Positions 47,527 through 59,539 of a stretch of DNA of 64,000 nucleotides are shown here, one piece after another. How positions within the stretch are numbered: position 1 is the first letter of the stretch; each line of letters opens with the position of its first letter. The DNA comes from Diphasiastrum complanatum (Eukaryota; Streptophyta; Lycopodiopsida; Lycopodiales; Lycopodiaceae): NCBI GenBank assembly GCA_029204225.1, contig CM055100.1, positions 16,649,785-16,713,784 on the forward strand. Direction: 5' to 3'. The notes under the pieces are model-generated. The model was not told the origin of the DNA, searched no databases, and worked only from the letters and a program-made list of their open reading frames with translations. The position numbers and the translations under genes are program-made.

Positions 47527-47824
47527 GATGACATGATTGTAGAATTACAGAGAGATCAAAATTGGTAAGCGTTATAACGTAGTCATCATGGTAAATAGTG
47601 TTTGTTGTGGCACAACTTCTTCATCTCCAAAATCAATTGTTGTTGTATTGGGTAGTGGAATTCTTGCAATTGAAGCTATCTTTCATGATGACATAGTTGT
47701 TTGGGAGAATTACAGAGAGATCAAGATTGGTAAGCGTTTTAATATAGCCATCATGTTGGATAAGTACATTCTTTGGTTTCATATCTTTATAAGCAATTTT
47801 AAGTTTGTGCAATTGCTCTAACAC
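47527..47824 (-). pseudogene. AGC protein-kinase fragment, duplicated
   Basis: The minus strand from 47,824 reads LEQLHKLKIAYKDMKPKNVL followed by IQHDGYIKTLTNLDLS. This matches subdomains VIb-VII of plant AGC-VIII kinases ([32 protein letters not shown]). The catalytic loop Arg is Lys and DFD is LD, so it is dead. Further along the minus strand a second partial copy (about 47,527-47,595) reads HDDYVITLTNFDLSVIL, 163-170 bp away, so the fragment was tandemly duplicated. No other kinase subdomain is present. Confidence 0.7.
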
Positions 47825-48402
47825 CAGTAGTGGCTAAGCTACATAAAATTTGGATGAGCAAAATTCTTATAGGATAACTAGTCTTTTTGGAGCTTGGACT
47901 ATGTGCCTACTGAAGCACATCTGAAGAATCAAATCTACTTGATGCAACCAAAAAAACTGCATAGACTAAATGTTGCATATTGTTAAGTGGATGTCAACCT
48001 CAAATCTGATAGGTTAGTTAGTCAAATAGCTTGTCATGTAAGCTAGTTAGTAGACGTGAACATGTAAGTGGTAGGGGTCATAAATAAGTAGCCAAGAATT
48101 TACTTGCATAGTGGAAATGCCGTGAAGATGGAAGTTCTCTTTACACCTCTACATAGCCTACATAGAATTATGAAACGTGCATAAAAGAGTATACACATCA
48201 TTGACTAAATGCACATTTTTCGATTCTCTCTCTATTATATTTTGTACTCTCTTGAAGAGCTTAGTATTTGCCAGTTTCTTGCTTCAACTTCTATCACAGA
48301 TAACCAACTATCCTATTCTTTGTTCTTTACATAGATTGCAATTACTTTTTAAAAAATTCATAGTAAAGGAATTGCACAATTAAGTCTTGAAACTTTATTT
48401 GT

Positions 48403-48404
<2 letters not shown>

Positions 48405-48465
<61 letters not shown>
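48405..48465 (+). repeat. (TC)n microsatellite, about 30 units
   Basis: Uninterrupted TC dinucleotide run of about 61 bp in intergenic DNA. Confidence 0.97.
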
Positions 48466-48467
<2 letters not shown>

Positions 48468-51400
48468 TATTTAGGGATAAGCGTATTTTGCACCATGAGT
48501 AACTTCTCAATCATGGTGCAGCAACCATCTAATGGTGATGGTGCTTGATACCACCATCTCCAAGATGGTGGAGATGGTGCTATATCTTCTAGCCAAATTG
48601 ATGTGTGGAAGAGCCCACCACTGTCATTGTTGCGATGGAGCGGAATATATTGATCCATGTTTAGGTAAGTCTTATGCACCACCTCCATAGTGTAATCAAC
48701 TTCCATACTTGCAGCATTCTAAGTCAACAATCCTAGATACACTATTTTGCATGGTTAATGTCAAGCATCTCTCATTAACTAAAGTGAGTTCACATTTTAG
48801 GCATTTCCTTTAACATTGACTTTTTTGCACCATTCATTGACCAATTTTAACACAACCTTTTGAAAATTTGAGAGAAACCTCAAATGATAAAGAATTCTTG
48901 TCTTCTCTCCATAACAAAGAAGTTTTCCTCAGCCTTTGTTGACCAACCTAAACTCATAGCCTTCCAAAATTTGAGAGAAACCTTCAGTAACAAAGAACTC
49001 TTCGTCTTGTATCCAAATCATCACATGGTGGTTCTAAGCGAGAGCTGGTAGTTCACTATTGAGTGTGATTCAAGAAATTATCGCCCAGCTCAGATTTACC
49101 TTTTTCTCATGTACCGATTCCTTGTATGTGAATAGACTTTCTAGCTACTATCAAATCTTCCACTTTACTTCCTTTCACACATAGTTTCTTTTTGTTTGTT
49201 TCATTTGCAATTCATACTTTAATAGATGTCCTACTACCAACAACAGACTGGCCCACAGTAGCTAAAGACTGAGCATCACGTATATCTGAGCTCAACTCTA
49301 AAGCTGCCATCTCTCTCAGGAAAGCGATGGCTGGTGGAAGACACCCGTGAGACTCTACTTCACATCATTCCTTCTCTCTTTGCTCTATAACAATGAGTCT
49401 ATGATTAGACCTCTTCGCAGTCCCAGTCAGCTGTTATGTCGTACTCGCTTTTCGTAGGCATTTCATTGCCACAGGAGCCCCAATGTCCGATTCCAGCAAG
49501 GAGTTCCCTCCCTGGGAGTAGTTGAGCTTGGTGGGTTGTAGGCATTACAGTGAATGAGCTTGCAAGTAAGGTTAGAACAGGCAGTAGCTGTCATGTCAAC
49601 ACTCTTTGTTGCATAATACAGGGCCTACCCGCTTACGTGAAGGTGAGACTCCACCAGCTTGCTGGTGCTGGGTTGCACTTGTGATAACACTCACATCAAC
49701 TGCCGGTTGCATTCACAGGTTTAGAAAGCTGCGCGCCAGTAGCTAAAATCAACATAGCCACGCAATGGCATGGTGGCAGGCTTTTGTGTCTTTAATGGAC
49801 TAAGGTGTGGGTACTTAGTACACACACTCGAATGTGTAAAACCAAGGACCAAGATCCAAAACTTTTCTGAGGACCTTCAGGCCCATAGAATATGATAGCG
49901 TCAAAGGAAAAGTAGATCTGAATCTGCCAAGCTGCAGAACCAGATTTAATCCTCTAACAGCTACCTTATAGTACTCAATTTGGACCTCCGAAACGGGTTG
50001 TTACGTGTAACAACCAAACTCCTCATGAACCGCCTAAATGCAGCGTCAATGTGCATATAGTCTGGCTAATGCATCCTTGCCATATCGACTGGTATTACTA
50101 CGGCTTAAGATGAGGTGTTGAAGCACCGATCTCTATTACCAGTAGACAGACAACTCTGAAAAGAACTAGTTCTCCTTTCTCAAGAGTGTCCTCATTCGTC
50201 ACACATTGGAATCAACCCCATGAAAAAAACTAGATACCTGAGGAAGTAAGTAGACCTTAACAAAACTGGTGTTAATTTTGAACTTAAGTCGGATGCAAGA
50301 CAAATAATTTTTTTTATATTTTGGTTCGCAAATCTATCCTGAATGATTGTATCAGCTAGGACCCTTCGGACTAAAAGATTGAAGATTTATGTTCTCCATT
50401 ACTACGCCTTTAAGAACAGCATTTGTTGAAGTCATTGAAACAATCATTTGGACAATGAGTATGTACATTTCATTTAACGCTCCAATATAGATTCAAAATC
50501 TAAAAACTAAGCTGTGCATATGGTCACTTACTTCAATGAGCTCCCTATTCAAGATTGATGAGCTTAATTAGGTACATGAAATTCTCCAAATAGGTTTAAC
50601 TATGACTATCTATCGAAAAGGATAAATTTAAGTCTGCAGGTACAAAAGTTAGCACATGAGTCCAATAATAATGAGAAGCAGTCGGCAATCCTTGCAACAA
50701 AAGCATAAGCCTAATCGCAGTTTCAAGACAGCTGGGCATTTATTCTTACACTGGAGAAAAATCAGACCCTGGATCTAACTGAGACAAAAAGCTTAAGTTG
50801 CATTCAAGATTTTCCAGCATGGTTGGAATCAAAACTGAGAAACTTAGGCAATATAGGGGAATGTCCTGAGCATGCAGATTTACTTTGTAATGACCAGACC
50901 TCGGAAGCAAATAAAACTAGCACTAGTAATCAGTGCATCAAAAACAGAGATCGTATTCATTTATCAGATGTAAATCGCCATTATGTAGGATACCTGGAAA
51001 ATCAATTTTATTGAATGCTGAAATATGCTTCTCACAAAAGATATACACATCATAGAGTCCTCAATAAGAGGAACGGTACTTATGATTATGGTCATGTTCT
51101 TCATGCACTGAGCACCTTCATAAAGTTTATGAAAGTGTGCACTGTGCACGTGACAATCACAACTCTTAAAGAATTATGGAGCCTATTCAATATTCCAACC
51201 CATGTCATATAAATCTTTCACAAAATGCTACATACAGAAGAAACTACACAGAGAAATTCGCTGCAACAGACATGGCCAGAACGCATCATGTTAAAGATGC
51301 CTTCAAATTGTGACTGGCTACCTGCTCCTTAGGACTTATCTCTCTTGCAAAGACCAAGCTCCAGAGAAGATACATGTTCGTCATTAATCAGCCTTTCCCT

Positions 51401-52138
51401 GTTCTCAATACTACTTGGAATATCTCTCTCTTTAACTTGGAAGCGAAAACAGAGAGACTCTGGAGCACGGCTTTGTCCTCACCAACTATTTGCCAATCAC
51501 TTATTATGTTGAGTTGACCAGCTTAGTCAAATACTCAGGACCAAAGCGACTATTGTGAAATATAAGCCCTTTTCACCGTGCCTGCAAAGTATTCACCCAA
51601 GCAATCAAATCACATCTCAATCGCATCTCCAGATGAGAAACATCAACCATCTTTTTCTAGAAAAGCTTAAGTGAAACTATGATCACTTTTAAGCAAGGAA
51701 AAGGAAGCTCACGATTCTTTTGGGAAGACTTGAAGATCAGGCCTGAAATAGAAACTATAAACTAGTGATACTTGAATCCTCAATAGAGGAAGAAACTTGT
51801 CAATACATTTATCCGCATGTTGCAAGACTAGACTAGGGTAAATGTAGCCGTACAAACAGATCAAAACCAAATTTGAAGAATCCAAATGTAAAATTCTAGT
51901 CAGACAACATAACTACAGATCCAACCTTCCCCCAGAAAATTATTAGTATGCTACATATGTATGGATTGTTAGATACAACACATTTCATTTGACTTTGGAT
52001 CTGGCCTACAAATGCGCCTGCACACCCAGAAAGTGAACATCGTCGGCACATTATTGCGAAACACTTTCAGCTATCTTTTACATTTTCTACCGGCTTTAAC
52101 TACACTTGCTTTAGAGCTATATGCTGGCCCCTATTCAG
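48466..52138. other. intergenic, no gene seen
   Basis: Mixed-composition DNA downstream of the FLA gene. The frames at 50,823-51,014 and 48,467-48,706 have no recognisable domain. A perfect 9-bp-arm palindrome GGTTGTTAC-GT-GTAACAACC lies at 49,996-50,015. The 3' UTR of the FLA gene should lie just below 52,138. Confidence 0.45.
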
Positions 52139-53506
52139 TCAAGTAGGAATGCTCACCCCCGGAGCTGGAGCAGGTACGTCTACTAGAGCTGCAGGAGACT
52201 TAAGTACTTTGTTGATTCCTTGTATAGAAATTCGGCCATCTGTGAAAATGTCTTGATCGTAAATAAGAGCTGAATTTTCGCCTTCTCCAAACTGTACAGT
52301 GCCTTCGGACTCTTGAGCGGTTACTTTGTGGGGTATGTGGAGAGTGCTGTACGTCACTTTTCCAAGTCTCCGAACAGTATTGTACATGCTCTCTTCCGTC
52401 TGATACTCCGAGAGGACGTGATACATTAGCAACGCTTCTATACCTCCAGGGGCAATTAGCTGTTCAGCCGTGATGTGATCTATGGCATGGTCATTGGGAG
52501 CAAGCACGGTTAATCTATGGCCTTCGTTCACTAGCTTTGCCATATCCCAGGCAAAGGAGGTCAAATTTACCAAAAGCTCTGCAATTTCACTATAGCCCCC
52601 GTAATTGGCCAATGCCGAGACAAAATCTGCAACTTCCTCGTAGCCATAGATGTGATGATGTGCAGAAGACGGGCCTGGAGCAGGAGCAGGAGCTAGCTCG
52701 GGGGCCGGAGCATACGGGAAAGGAGACGAATCTGGTGCTAAGAGCAAGAAATCCAGTAGCTCGCGTTTAACCTCTGGAAGCTGGGAAATGGCTTCATCAA
52801 ACTCTGGGGCACTTTCAGGAAATACTGCATTGGGAATTCCACCTTTCTTCTTCTGTGCAAAAGCATACTGAACTGACTTAGGGATCAGCATACTGTCGAT
52901 GCCATGAACGACCCCGTCATGACTGACGATGGAATCTGGTGACGCTATTGTAGAGAGCTCTACTCGGAGATTCCGATCATGAGAATGGAGGCTAAGTCCA
53001 TCTCTAGAAAGTGTCCTCAGGCTTATATTGCTCCATTCTGCTGCCGTGATCCTATGAGGAACTACATGGTACTGCAACACACGCCTCAGCTCCTTCACAT
53101 TGCCAGGCTCTAGAAGGAAATTCTTGAACTCAGGATCCAAATGTTGATCCAGGAAAGTATTCCTGGGAGCAAAGATTGTAATGTTGGTCTTGCCCACTAC
53201 CTTTTCCAGTGGCTCTAGCAGCGCAGCTCGTTCCACCAGCTCCATCCACTCTGTATACGGAGACTCCAGTAAAGCCACCAGAACAGAACTGGAGCTGCCA
53301 TAGCCAGTCTCAGCACCATTCTCGCTCACAAAACTCTCAGCAGACTTACCTGCCTGCACAGGTATTTGCCCAGCCAAATGCCCATCATTCTTCACCAGAC
53401 TAGATTCAATAGCTGCATTTGCAAAGAGCTGATCTGCTCTCCGAGAGCTCACTCCTTGCAGCAGCATCATCATCATCCACAGTAAAAACACCCAGGGACG
53501 TTCCAT
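52139..53506 (-). CDS. fasciclin-like arabinogalactan protein (FLA15-18 type)
   Basis: Secreted cell-wall glycoprotein of 455 residues. The start chosen is the ATG at 53,504-53,506, which has A at -3 and G at +4 and opens a signal peptide (MERPWVFLLWMMMMLLQG); in-frame ATGs at 53,516-53,518 and 53,609-53,611 lack this. The first FAS1 domain, about residues 60-215, has the H1 motif NITIFAPRN, YHVVPHRI and the H2 region GVVHGIDSMLIP. An Ala/Pro glycomodule (YAPAPELAPAPAPGP) follows. The second FAS1 domain, about 290-440, has LTVLAPND, YHVLSEYQTEESMYN and DGRISIQGINKVL. NxS/T sites occur in both domains. YQTEESMYN and the two-domain layout fit group B FLAs (Arabidopsis FLA15-18), which lack a GPI anchor. 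The usual basic, Cys-containing C-terminus is absent: the frame ends APAPGVSIPT, right at a good splice donor (GGGGTGAGC). A missed last exon is possible. Confidence 0.93.
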   Translation of the reverse strand: MERPWVFLLWMMMMLLQGVSSRRADQLFANAAIESSLVKNDGHLAGQIPVQAGKSAESFVSENGAETGYGSSSSVLVALLESPYTEWMELVERAALLEPLEKVVGKTNITIFAPRNTFLDQHLDPEFKNFLLEPGNVKELRRVLQYHVVPHRITAAEWSNISLRTLSRDGLSLHSHDRNLRVELSTIASPDSIVSHDGVVHGIDSMLIPKSVQYAFAQKKKGGIPNAVFPESAPEFDEAISQLPEVKRELLDFLLLAPDSSPFPYAPAPELAPAPAPGPSSAHHHIYGYEEVADFVSALANYGGYSEIAELLVNLTSFAWDMAKLVNEGHRLTVLAPNDHAIDHITAEQLIAPGGIEALLMYHVLSEYQTEESMYNTVRRLGKVTYSTLHIPHKVTAQESEGTVQFGEGENSALIYDQDIFTDGRISIQGINKVLKSPAALVDVPAPAPGVSIPT

Positions 53507-53675
53507 GATCTTTGACATAGAAAAACTACTCAACCTGCTGCTGCTTGCTTCTTCCTCCACTGCCGAGCATAAAATATACGCACAGAAAACAAAAACCGAA
53601 GGAAAAAACAAAGCAAAACGCGAAGCCCTCGACAGGAAGAGAGAGAGTCAGACAGACAGAACAACGCGAGAGGAA

Positions 53676-53678
<3 letters not shown>

Positions 53679-53711
<33 letters not shown>
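53679..53711 (+). repeat. (GA)n tract in FLA 5' leader
   Basis: About 16 GA units, reading CT on the gene strand, 170-200 bp upstream of the FLA start, within a wider CT-rich leader. CT-rich leaders are common in plant genes and can influence expression. No TATA box could be placed with confidence. Confidence 0.85.
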
Positions 53712-53715
<4 letters not shown>

Positions 53716-53719
53716 GAAG

Positions 53720-55142
53720 AGAAAAAAGGAGCAATTAACTGGAACGAAGAAAGAGTTTGGAGTCCGAAGGCCAGAGACAGGCGACCTACTGAAGGGCCAA
53801 CTGTCACAATAAATAATTTCCATAAATCATATAAAAACCTTTTAAAAATATACACTAAATTATATTCATATTTATTTATTTCTCTCTCTGGGCCCCTCCC
53901 AGTGGCCCAAGTACTAGAGTACAATGTAATTTTGCCCAAAAAAAAAATTAAATCTTTCTCTGCTTTTTTTCCTTTTATTTCTTCCTTTCTTTTCTCGCCT
54001 TGCTTTTTAGGAGAATTTCCACTTTATTATTATTTTTTTTTCTGCCTTTATTTCTTCTTCAGGTTTTCCCCCCTCACCCACCAGGTCGCCCCTGTGGAAT
54101 TGGCGCTGACAGATCACCCATAAATACCCACCGACGTAATCGGGGCCTCTGCCTGCCTGGCCTGCCCTCTAGAGAGGCTTTCTGGATTTTCAAGGAACAA
54201 CCAACCAACAACAACAACAATCTTTAGCTTGGGACATGAATTTACTAAACACCTTCATTAGCTTCCTTCTATCCTAATGAATGCCATTACTAGAAGTCAC
54301 GAGAGGCAGCACCACCAAATATTTGGTAGATGGCTTTTAATATATGGCCAAAAGCTTCTTCTTTTTTTGCCTAAAACAACGAAATTACAAATATATGCGG
54401 TACAAAAGTTAGAGGATTACCTTTCGATAGGTGGTAAGGTGAACAGCTCTGGTAAAGAAATTACAGCCTCACTCTTCCAATAGGCACTTAGTTCCAATTT
54501 CTTTTTATTTCATGCAATGACAAATATATGGTATTCTTTATAGAGCCACACATTTTCCATAAATGATCAATCAAACGATGCAATGAACACTCGGGGAGGA
54601 CCTCTTGAAACCATGAAAGGTAACCAACCATCTAGCTAATCCACAACAATTGACAACTTTTTAGGATTGTTGCCTTGTCAACATCCCACTATCTCTAATT
54701 TAGGATCTTCAGCTTGGACAAAGTCATAAACCATCTCAATTGAGGGCAATTGCCTAGTATCATAAATAAGAAATGCAACAATATGCATAATAGTTGTTCG
54801 ACCTGATGGGGCAAGGGAGATAGAAGAACGTGAACGAAGAAGAGAGCATAAATATTGTGGAACAACTATCCCATTCTAATCAACTGCTAAATGCAAAAAC
54901 AGTCTAATAGACAGCTTATGCTAAATGTAATCACAGCCTTAAGTGTTCTAATTGCCCAACAGGATCTTAAAAATTAATTCATACTCTAAAACAAGAGTAC
55001 AGTCCACCGAAGATATTAGAGATGGTTTGTATGTGGTACTACTGAAATCAGATTTAACGTGAAGTATAGTTCTGAAATAAATGGAAGAGCAATATGATAA
55101 CGCGAGTTCCTCAGACATCAAAGACAACCATTGTTTGATAAA
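53720..55142. other. FLA upstream region, intergenic
   Basis: Contains the FLA promoter and a T-rich stretch (53,940-54,070). No other gene is seen. Several apparent frames here come from CT/GA low-complexity sequence. Confidence 0.45.
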
Positions 55143-55248
55143 AAACTGAGGAGTCGTAGACGTCCGTGTTCTGATCAGAGTGAGTAAACAAGCGCGATCA
55201 AACAACAATGAAAGTGCATTCAATCACAACAAGCATTCATCCACGTTG
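55143..55248 (-). repeat. copia LTR piece
   Basis: GAGGAGTC-TAGAC...CAACAAGCATTCAT--ACGTTGTACA matches 57,896-58,002 with few differences. It is separated from the rest of its LTR (56,402-57,289) by an integrase segment. Confidence 0.75.
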
Positions 55249-56401
55249 TACATAGGATGGATCATAAACTTTATAAGCTTTATGTTCATCAGGATAGCCA
55301 ATGAAAATACATTTATTTGTCCTATGATCCAGCTTCTTCCTAAGCTGTTTAGGATATGAACAAAACATATACAACCAAAGATTTTTAATCGCTGACACTA
55401 GGCCTGTGCCCATGCCAAACTTCATGAGAAGTCTTGTTGTTGACGGCTTTGGTGCTGGATTTGTTCTGCATGTAACAGGTTGTGGCAGTAGCTTCTGCCC
55501 AGAACTTCGCAAGTAGGTGTGCTTGATATAGCATGGATTTGGCTGAGTTGAGAAGAGTTCTCTTCTTCCTTTCTGCAACCCCGTTCTGTTGAGGTGAATA
55601 GGCAGTGGTGAACTGTCTTCTAATACCATGTTCAGCCATGTAGTCGGACTCTCGTTAGAGATGTATTCACTGCCACCATCAGTTCAGAGTGCTTTCACTT
55701 TCCTAGAGGTTTGTGTCTCAGCCATGGCCTTGAATATCTTGAAGCATTCAAAGGCTTTAGATTTGTGCTTAATGAACATGACTGTAGACCATCTAGAATA
55801 ACCATCTATGAAAGTGATAAAATAGATTGCATCTCCTAATGACGGAGTTGACATTGGACCACAGAGATCGCTATGTACAAGATCTAATACATGCTTTGTT
55901 TTGATGGAATGTGATTTTAGAAACTTGCTTTTAGAGTGCTTCCCATAGATGCATGATTCACAAAAGAAAGATTTCCTATCTAATGAAGACGGGAAATTCA
56001 AACCATCAACTAATTATTACATCAAATATAAAAAAGTGATCTTGTATTCATGTGTCCAAATCAACTATGCCACAGAACAGCACTGTCATTTGCATTTTCA
56101 TTAGAGATGCTAGCTAATGCAACTGAATTAGAGAGTGCGTAAAGATTTTCGACTCTAGTGCATGTAGTCAGAGTAGTATCTTCCTCGAGTATTGTACACT
56201 GCTCAGATGAGTATTGTACAGTGTAGCCCTCATCAGTTGTCTTAGAGACTGATAACAAGTTCTTTGACAACTGAGGAACATGAAGGACGTTAGGAACACA
56301 AATGGACAGATTGTTGTTGAAGTTGATCTTCACTGATCCATTGCCTTCCACGCGTATGGTGCTAGAATCTCCGAGGTAGATAAATTGGTCTCTACTGTCA
56401 C
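55249..56401 (-). pseudogene. copia protease-end/integrase fragment
   Basis: Minus-strand frames in order: protease tail (VPNVLHVPQLSKNLLSVSK), pre-integrase (NENANDSAVLWH; FFCESCIYGKHSKSKF), integrase core with HSDLCGPM, YFITFIDGYSRW and PQQNGVAERKKRT (catalytic Glu intact), then C-terminal CIFIGYPDEHKAYKVYDP. At least three frame breaks. Both ends stop abruptly against LTR sequence, so this segment is embedded within a split LTR. Confidence 0.85.
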
Positions 56402-57289
56402 CTAATTAGGAAAGGTCGTTGTACTTGGAAGTATATGGCTTTGTGACAATTGTACATAGTGTATCTTGTCAAATTTAACATCGTTGACGCGGACGAGGAC
56501 GTCGTTGATTCCTCTCACTTTGCATTTACGTGAAGTGATTTTCTCTCACTTCGCAATTTCAAGAAGTGACTGGGAACGTTCCTCGTTCAAAATAGACGAC
56601 CTTCGGCATTTTCTCTCTCTTCGGGATTTGCGAAAAAGCCGAAGGTGCCCTTGAAACAGCTTAACTTACAAAAAAAGATGACCTTCGGGAAGTTTCTCTC
56701 TCTTCGAGATTTTGCAAAAAAGGCGAAGGTGCCCTTGACGTTTAACTTATGAAAATAGATGACCTTCGAGAAAGTTTCTCTCTCTTCAAGAAAATGCGAA
56801 AAAACTGGAGGTGTTAAAAGTAGTTAAACTTTTGAACTATGCAAGTGTCCGCATTCCGGTGAAATGCGAAAAAGTCGAAGTTGTTGAAAACATAGTTCAT
56901 TTCTGTAGACTGTCGCGATACTTAGAGTATTTTTGCAGACTGTCGCGAAAGTAATGTATTTCTGCAGACTTGTTCTAAATGCTTTTCGTGGAAGTCCTTG
57001 AAAATGGCCAAGTCTTCAATGACTTCGAATTATTTAACTTACATCTGAACTTGAATTATGACAGGATTGGTTACCCTTTGCTGGAGATCAGCCGAAAGCC
57101 CGTTGTAGATGTTTTTCAAATAAATTGGTTGTGTAACTTGTGATTCCTGCAAGTATCAAATGAGCAGACGTAGAACCAAAGTTGGTTTCACCTGACTCTA
57201 GATCAATGATCAATAAACGTGCAGGAAGAATCATGAAATAGAAATTAGTCATTCACCAAGGAGGAGATTGTGGGGCTTAATTTCTAACA
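56402..57289 (-). repeat. copia 3' LTR, partial
   Basis: Starts TGTTAGAAATTAAGC on the minus strand directly after a polypurine tract (plus C-run at 57,292-57,297). It shares most of its length with 58,190-58,930, including the repeated phrase ATTTTGC-AAAAAGCCGAAGGTG. It is cut at 56,402, where integrase sequence begins. Confidence 0.8.
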
Positions 57290-57890
57290 GTCCCCCCTTA
57301 AGGCCACAGTTGGTGCCTTGGTATCGTCGTCAGGTTCAAGCATGTTGAGAACTTCTGGTGCTTGATCCTGGGAAGCGCTTTGGTGAAGATGTCTACGACC
57401 ATTTTTGGTGTGGAGCGGTATTGAAGGATCACTTGCCCTGAGAAAACTTTTCTCCTGAATGAAATGATACGGGATTTCTATGTGCTTGAATTTGCCATGA
57501 AATCTAGGATTTAGTGATAGTGAAATACAGCTCAAGTTGTCACACAAATTGGAGGTAGAATTAAATTGAGTGTGATGTAAGTCGTGAAGTAATAACCTGA
57601 TCCATACAGTCTCTTTTGAAGCTTGACATGCAGCGATGTACTCTGTCTCTGTCGAAGAAAGCGCAAACTGATTTCTGCTTCCTTGAGTTCCACAAAATTG
57701 GCCCCCCTACCATATAGAAACAGATGTCGGAGGTAGATTTTCTGGTAGAGATTGTTCCTCCCCAATCTGAGTCGGAGTAGCCTCGCCGGGACGAGTGGGT
57801 CGATAGCATTTCCATCATAACATAAAATGTGGTCTAAACTTCCCTGAATATATCTCATCACTCTCTTTAATGCTTTCTAATGAGAGATCC
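57290..57890 (-). pseudogene. copia RNase H with polypurine tract
   Basis: Minus-strand frames give MRYIQGSLDHILCYD, GYSDSDWGGTISTRKSTSD, WNSRKQKSV, CDNLSCISLSLNPRFHGK and FKHIEIPYHFIQEK, the conserved copia RNase H series. The tail reads to VALRGDC across the polypurine tract, like the LRGGC tail near 600. It joins directly to LTR sequence at about 57,893, so RT and everything upstream are deleted. Confidence 0.9.
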
Positions 57891-57892
57891 TA

Positions 57893-58930
57893 GGACTGAG
57901 GAGTCATAGACCGTCCATGTTTTGATCAGAGTGAGTAAACAAGCACGATCAAACAGCAATGAAAGTGCATTCAATCACAACAAGCATTCATCTACGTTGT
58001 ACACAGATAAAAGCAAGTTGTTGCTATAATTACACTAAAGCACAATACAAAATAGCAATTACAACAAAAAATGACGACGTAATTGGGATGCTCAAATAAT
58101 GTGTCTCATGGACGGAGCAACCACTAATCTATGCTCGAACGATCTATTTATAGATTTCATATGTGTATTAATTACATTCAATGCTTGTCATCTAATTAGG
58201 AAAGCCATTGTACTTGGAAGTATATGGCTTTTGTGACAACTATACATAGTGTATACTGTCAACAATTTAGCATCGTTGATGCGGACGAGGACGTCGCTGA
58301 TTCTCTCACTTCGCATTTTACGTGAAGTGGTTTTCTCTCACTTCATAAATTTGGGAAGTGACTGGGAATGTTCCTCGTTCAAAATAGACGACCTCGGCAT
58401 TTTCTCTCTCTTTGAGATTTTGCGAAAAAGCCAAAGGTGCCCTTGAAACAGTTAACTCATGAAAATAGATGACCTTCGAGAAGTTTCTCTCTTTTGGGAT
58501 TTTGCAAAAAAGCCGAAGGTGCCCTTGAAACAGTTTAACTTATGAAAATAGATGATTTTTGGAAAGTTTCTCTCTCTTCGGGAAAATGCGAAAAAGCCGA
58601 AGGTGTTAAAAACAGTTAAACTTTTGAACTATGCAAGTGTCCGCATTTCGGGGAAATGTGAAAAAGCCGAAGCTGTTGAAAACATAGTTCATTTCTGCAG
58701 ACTGTCGCGACACTTAGAGTATTTTTGCATACTGTCGTGAAAGTAATGTATTTCTGTAGACTTGTTCTAAATGCTAATTTTCGTGGAAGTCCTTGAAGTT
58801 GGCCAAGTCTTCAATGACTTCAAATTATTGAACTTAACATCTGAACTTGAAATTATAACAGGATTAATTACGCTTTGCTTGAGATCAGCCGGAAGCCCGT
58901 TGTAGACGTTCTTCAATAAATTGGTTGTCT
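57893..58930 (-). repeat. copia LTR copy, longest of three
   Basis: Unbroken over about 1,040 bp. It contains both the 55,143-55,248 segment and the 56,402-57,130 segment in one piece, which shows that those two were once contiguous. Internal phrases about AGCCGAAGGTG repeat several times. Confidence 0.8.
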
Positions 58931-59539
58931 CCATTCCAGCACATTATCTTCTAGTGATTTTGCGAGCATGCACAACTACAACACAACTAATCATCAAGTC
59001 CAATATGATACCACCGTAATCACAAAAGACTCCACCAAAAATTGTGTGTGTCATTTTTTTTTAATTCTCCCATGAGCAAGCAAAGAGCTATTAGAGCAAT
59101 GATGCATTTGGAAAACAAGGAGGTAGCACATCCATCTATCCATGCCTATCTAAACATGTTTGGATTGATACTATTTCCTACACTCAATGAAACATGCACA
59201 ATGTGTGGACCACATAGAAAGCGAGTAAAGATCAAGCAATGAAACCTACACAACAAAATACCAATTACTACTATTCACAAAACATATAACCAATGCAATA
59301 ACAATCATTTCTAACCGAGCAATACATTTTATCACAAAAATTGAAGTGTGCTATCAGAGCTCACCTCAATGCCATGAAATGGCTTGGTTCTTTCATAATG
59401 CTTCTTGCTTTCATGTAGATGGCTCTACTCATTCAATATCATAGTGTGGGTGTTTAGAATTCACTACAAATGTTTTTGTGTCTAGTTCACCTGCCACTTC
59501 CACAAAAGCCTTGTCCTAAGTGTAGATAAAGCAAGGACA
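58931..59539. other. non-coding between copia fragments
   Basis: No gene seen. TGCTATCAGAGCTC at about 59,349 resembles a copia primer-binding site with one mismatch, but no matching LTR precedes it. Confidence 0.35.

Noticed and set aside
52537-53403. Plus-strand frames over the FLA gene
   Set aside because: Shadows of the intact minus-strand FAS1 protein.
53545-54123. 192-codon plus-strand frame with Arg-Glu runs and a Phe-rich end
   Set aside because: Antisense to the FLA leader; made of GA and T-rich low-complexity sequence, with no domain.
59349-59362. Primer-binding site for the 59.5-61.7 kb copia element
   Set aside because: One mismatch in the core and no LTR sequence upstream; left as a possible chance match.
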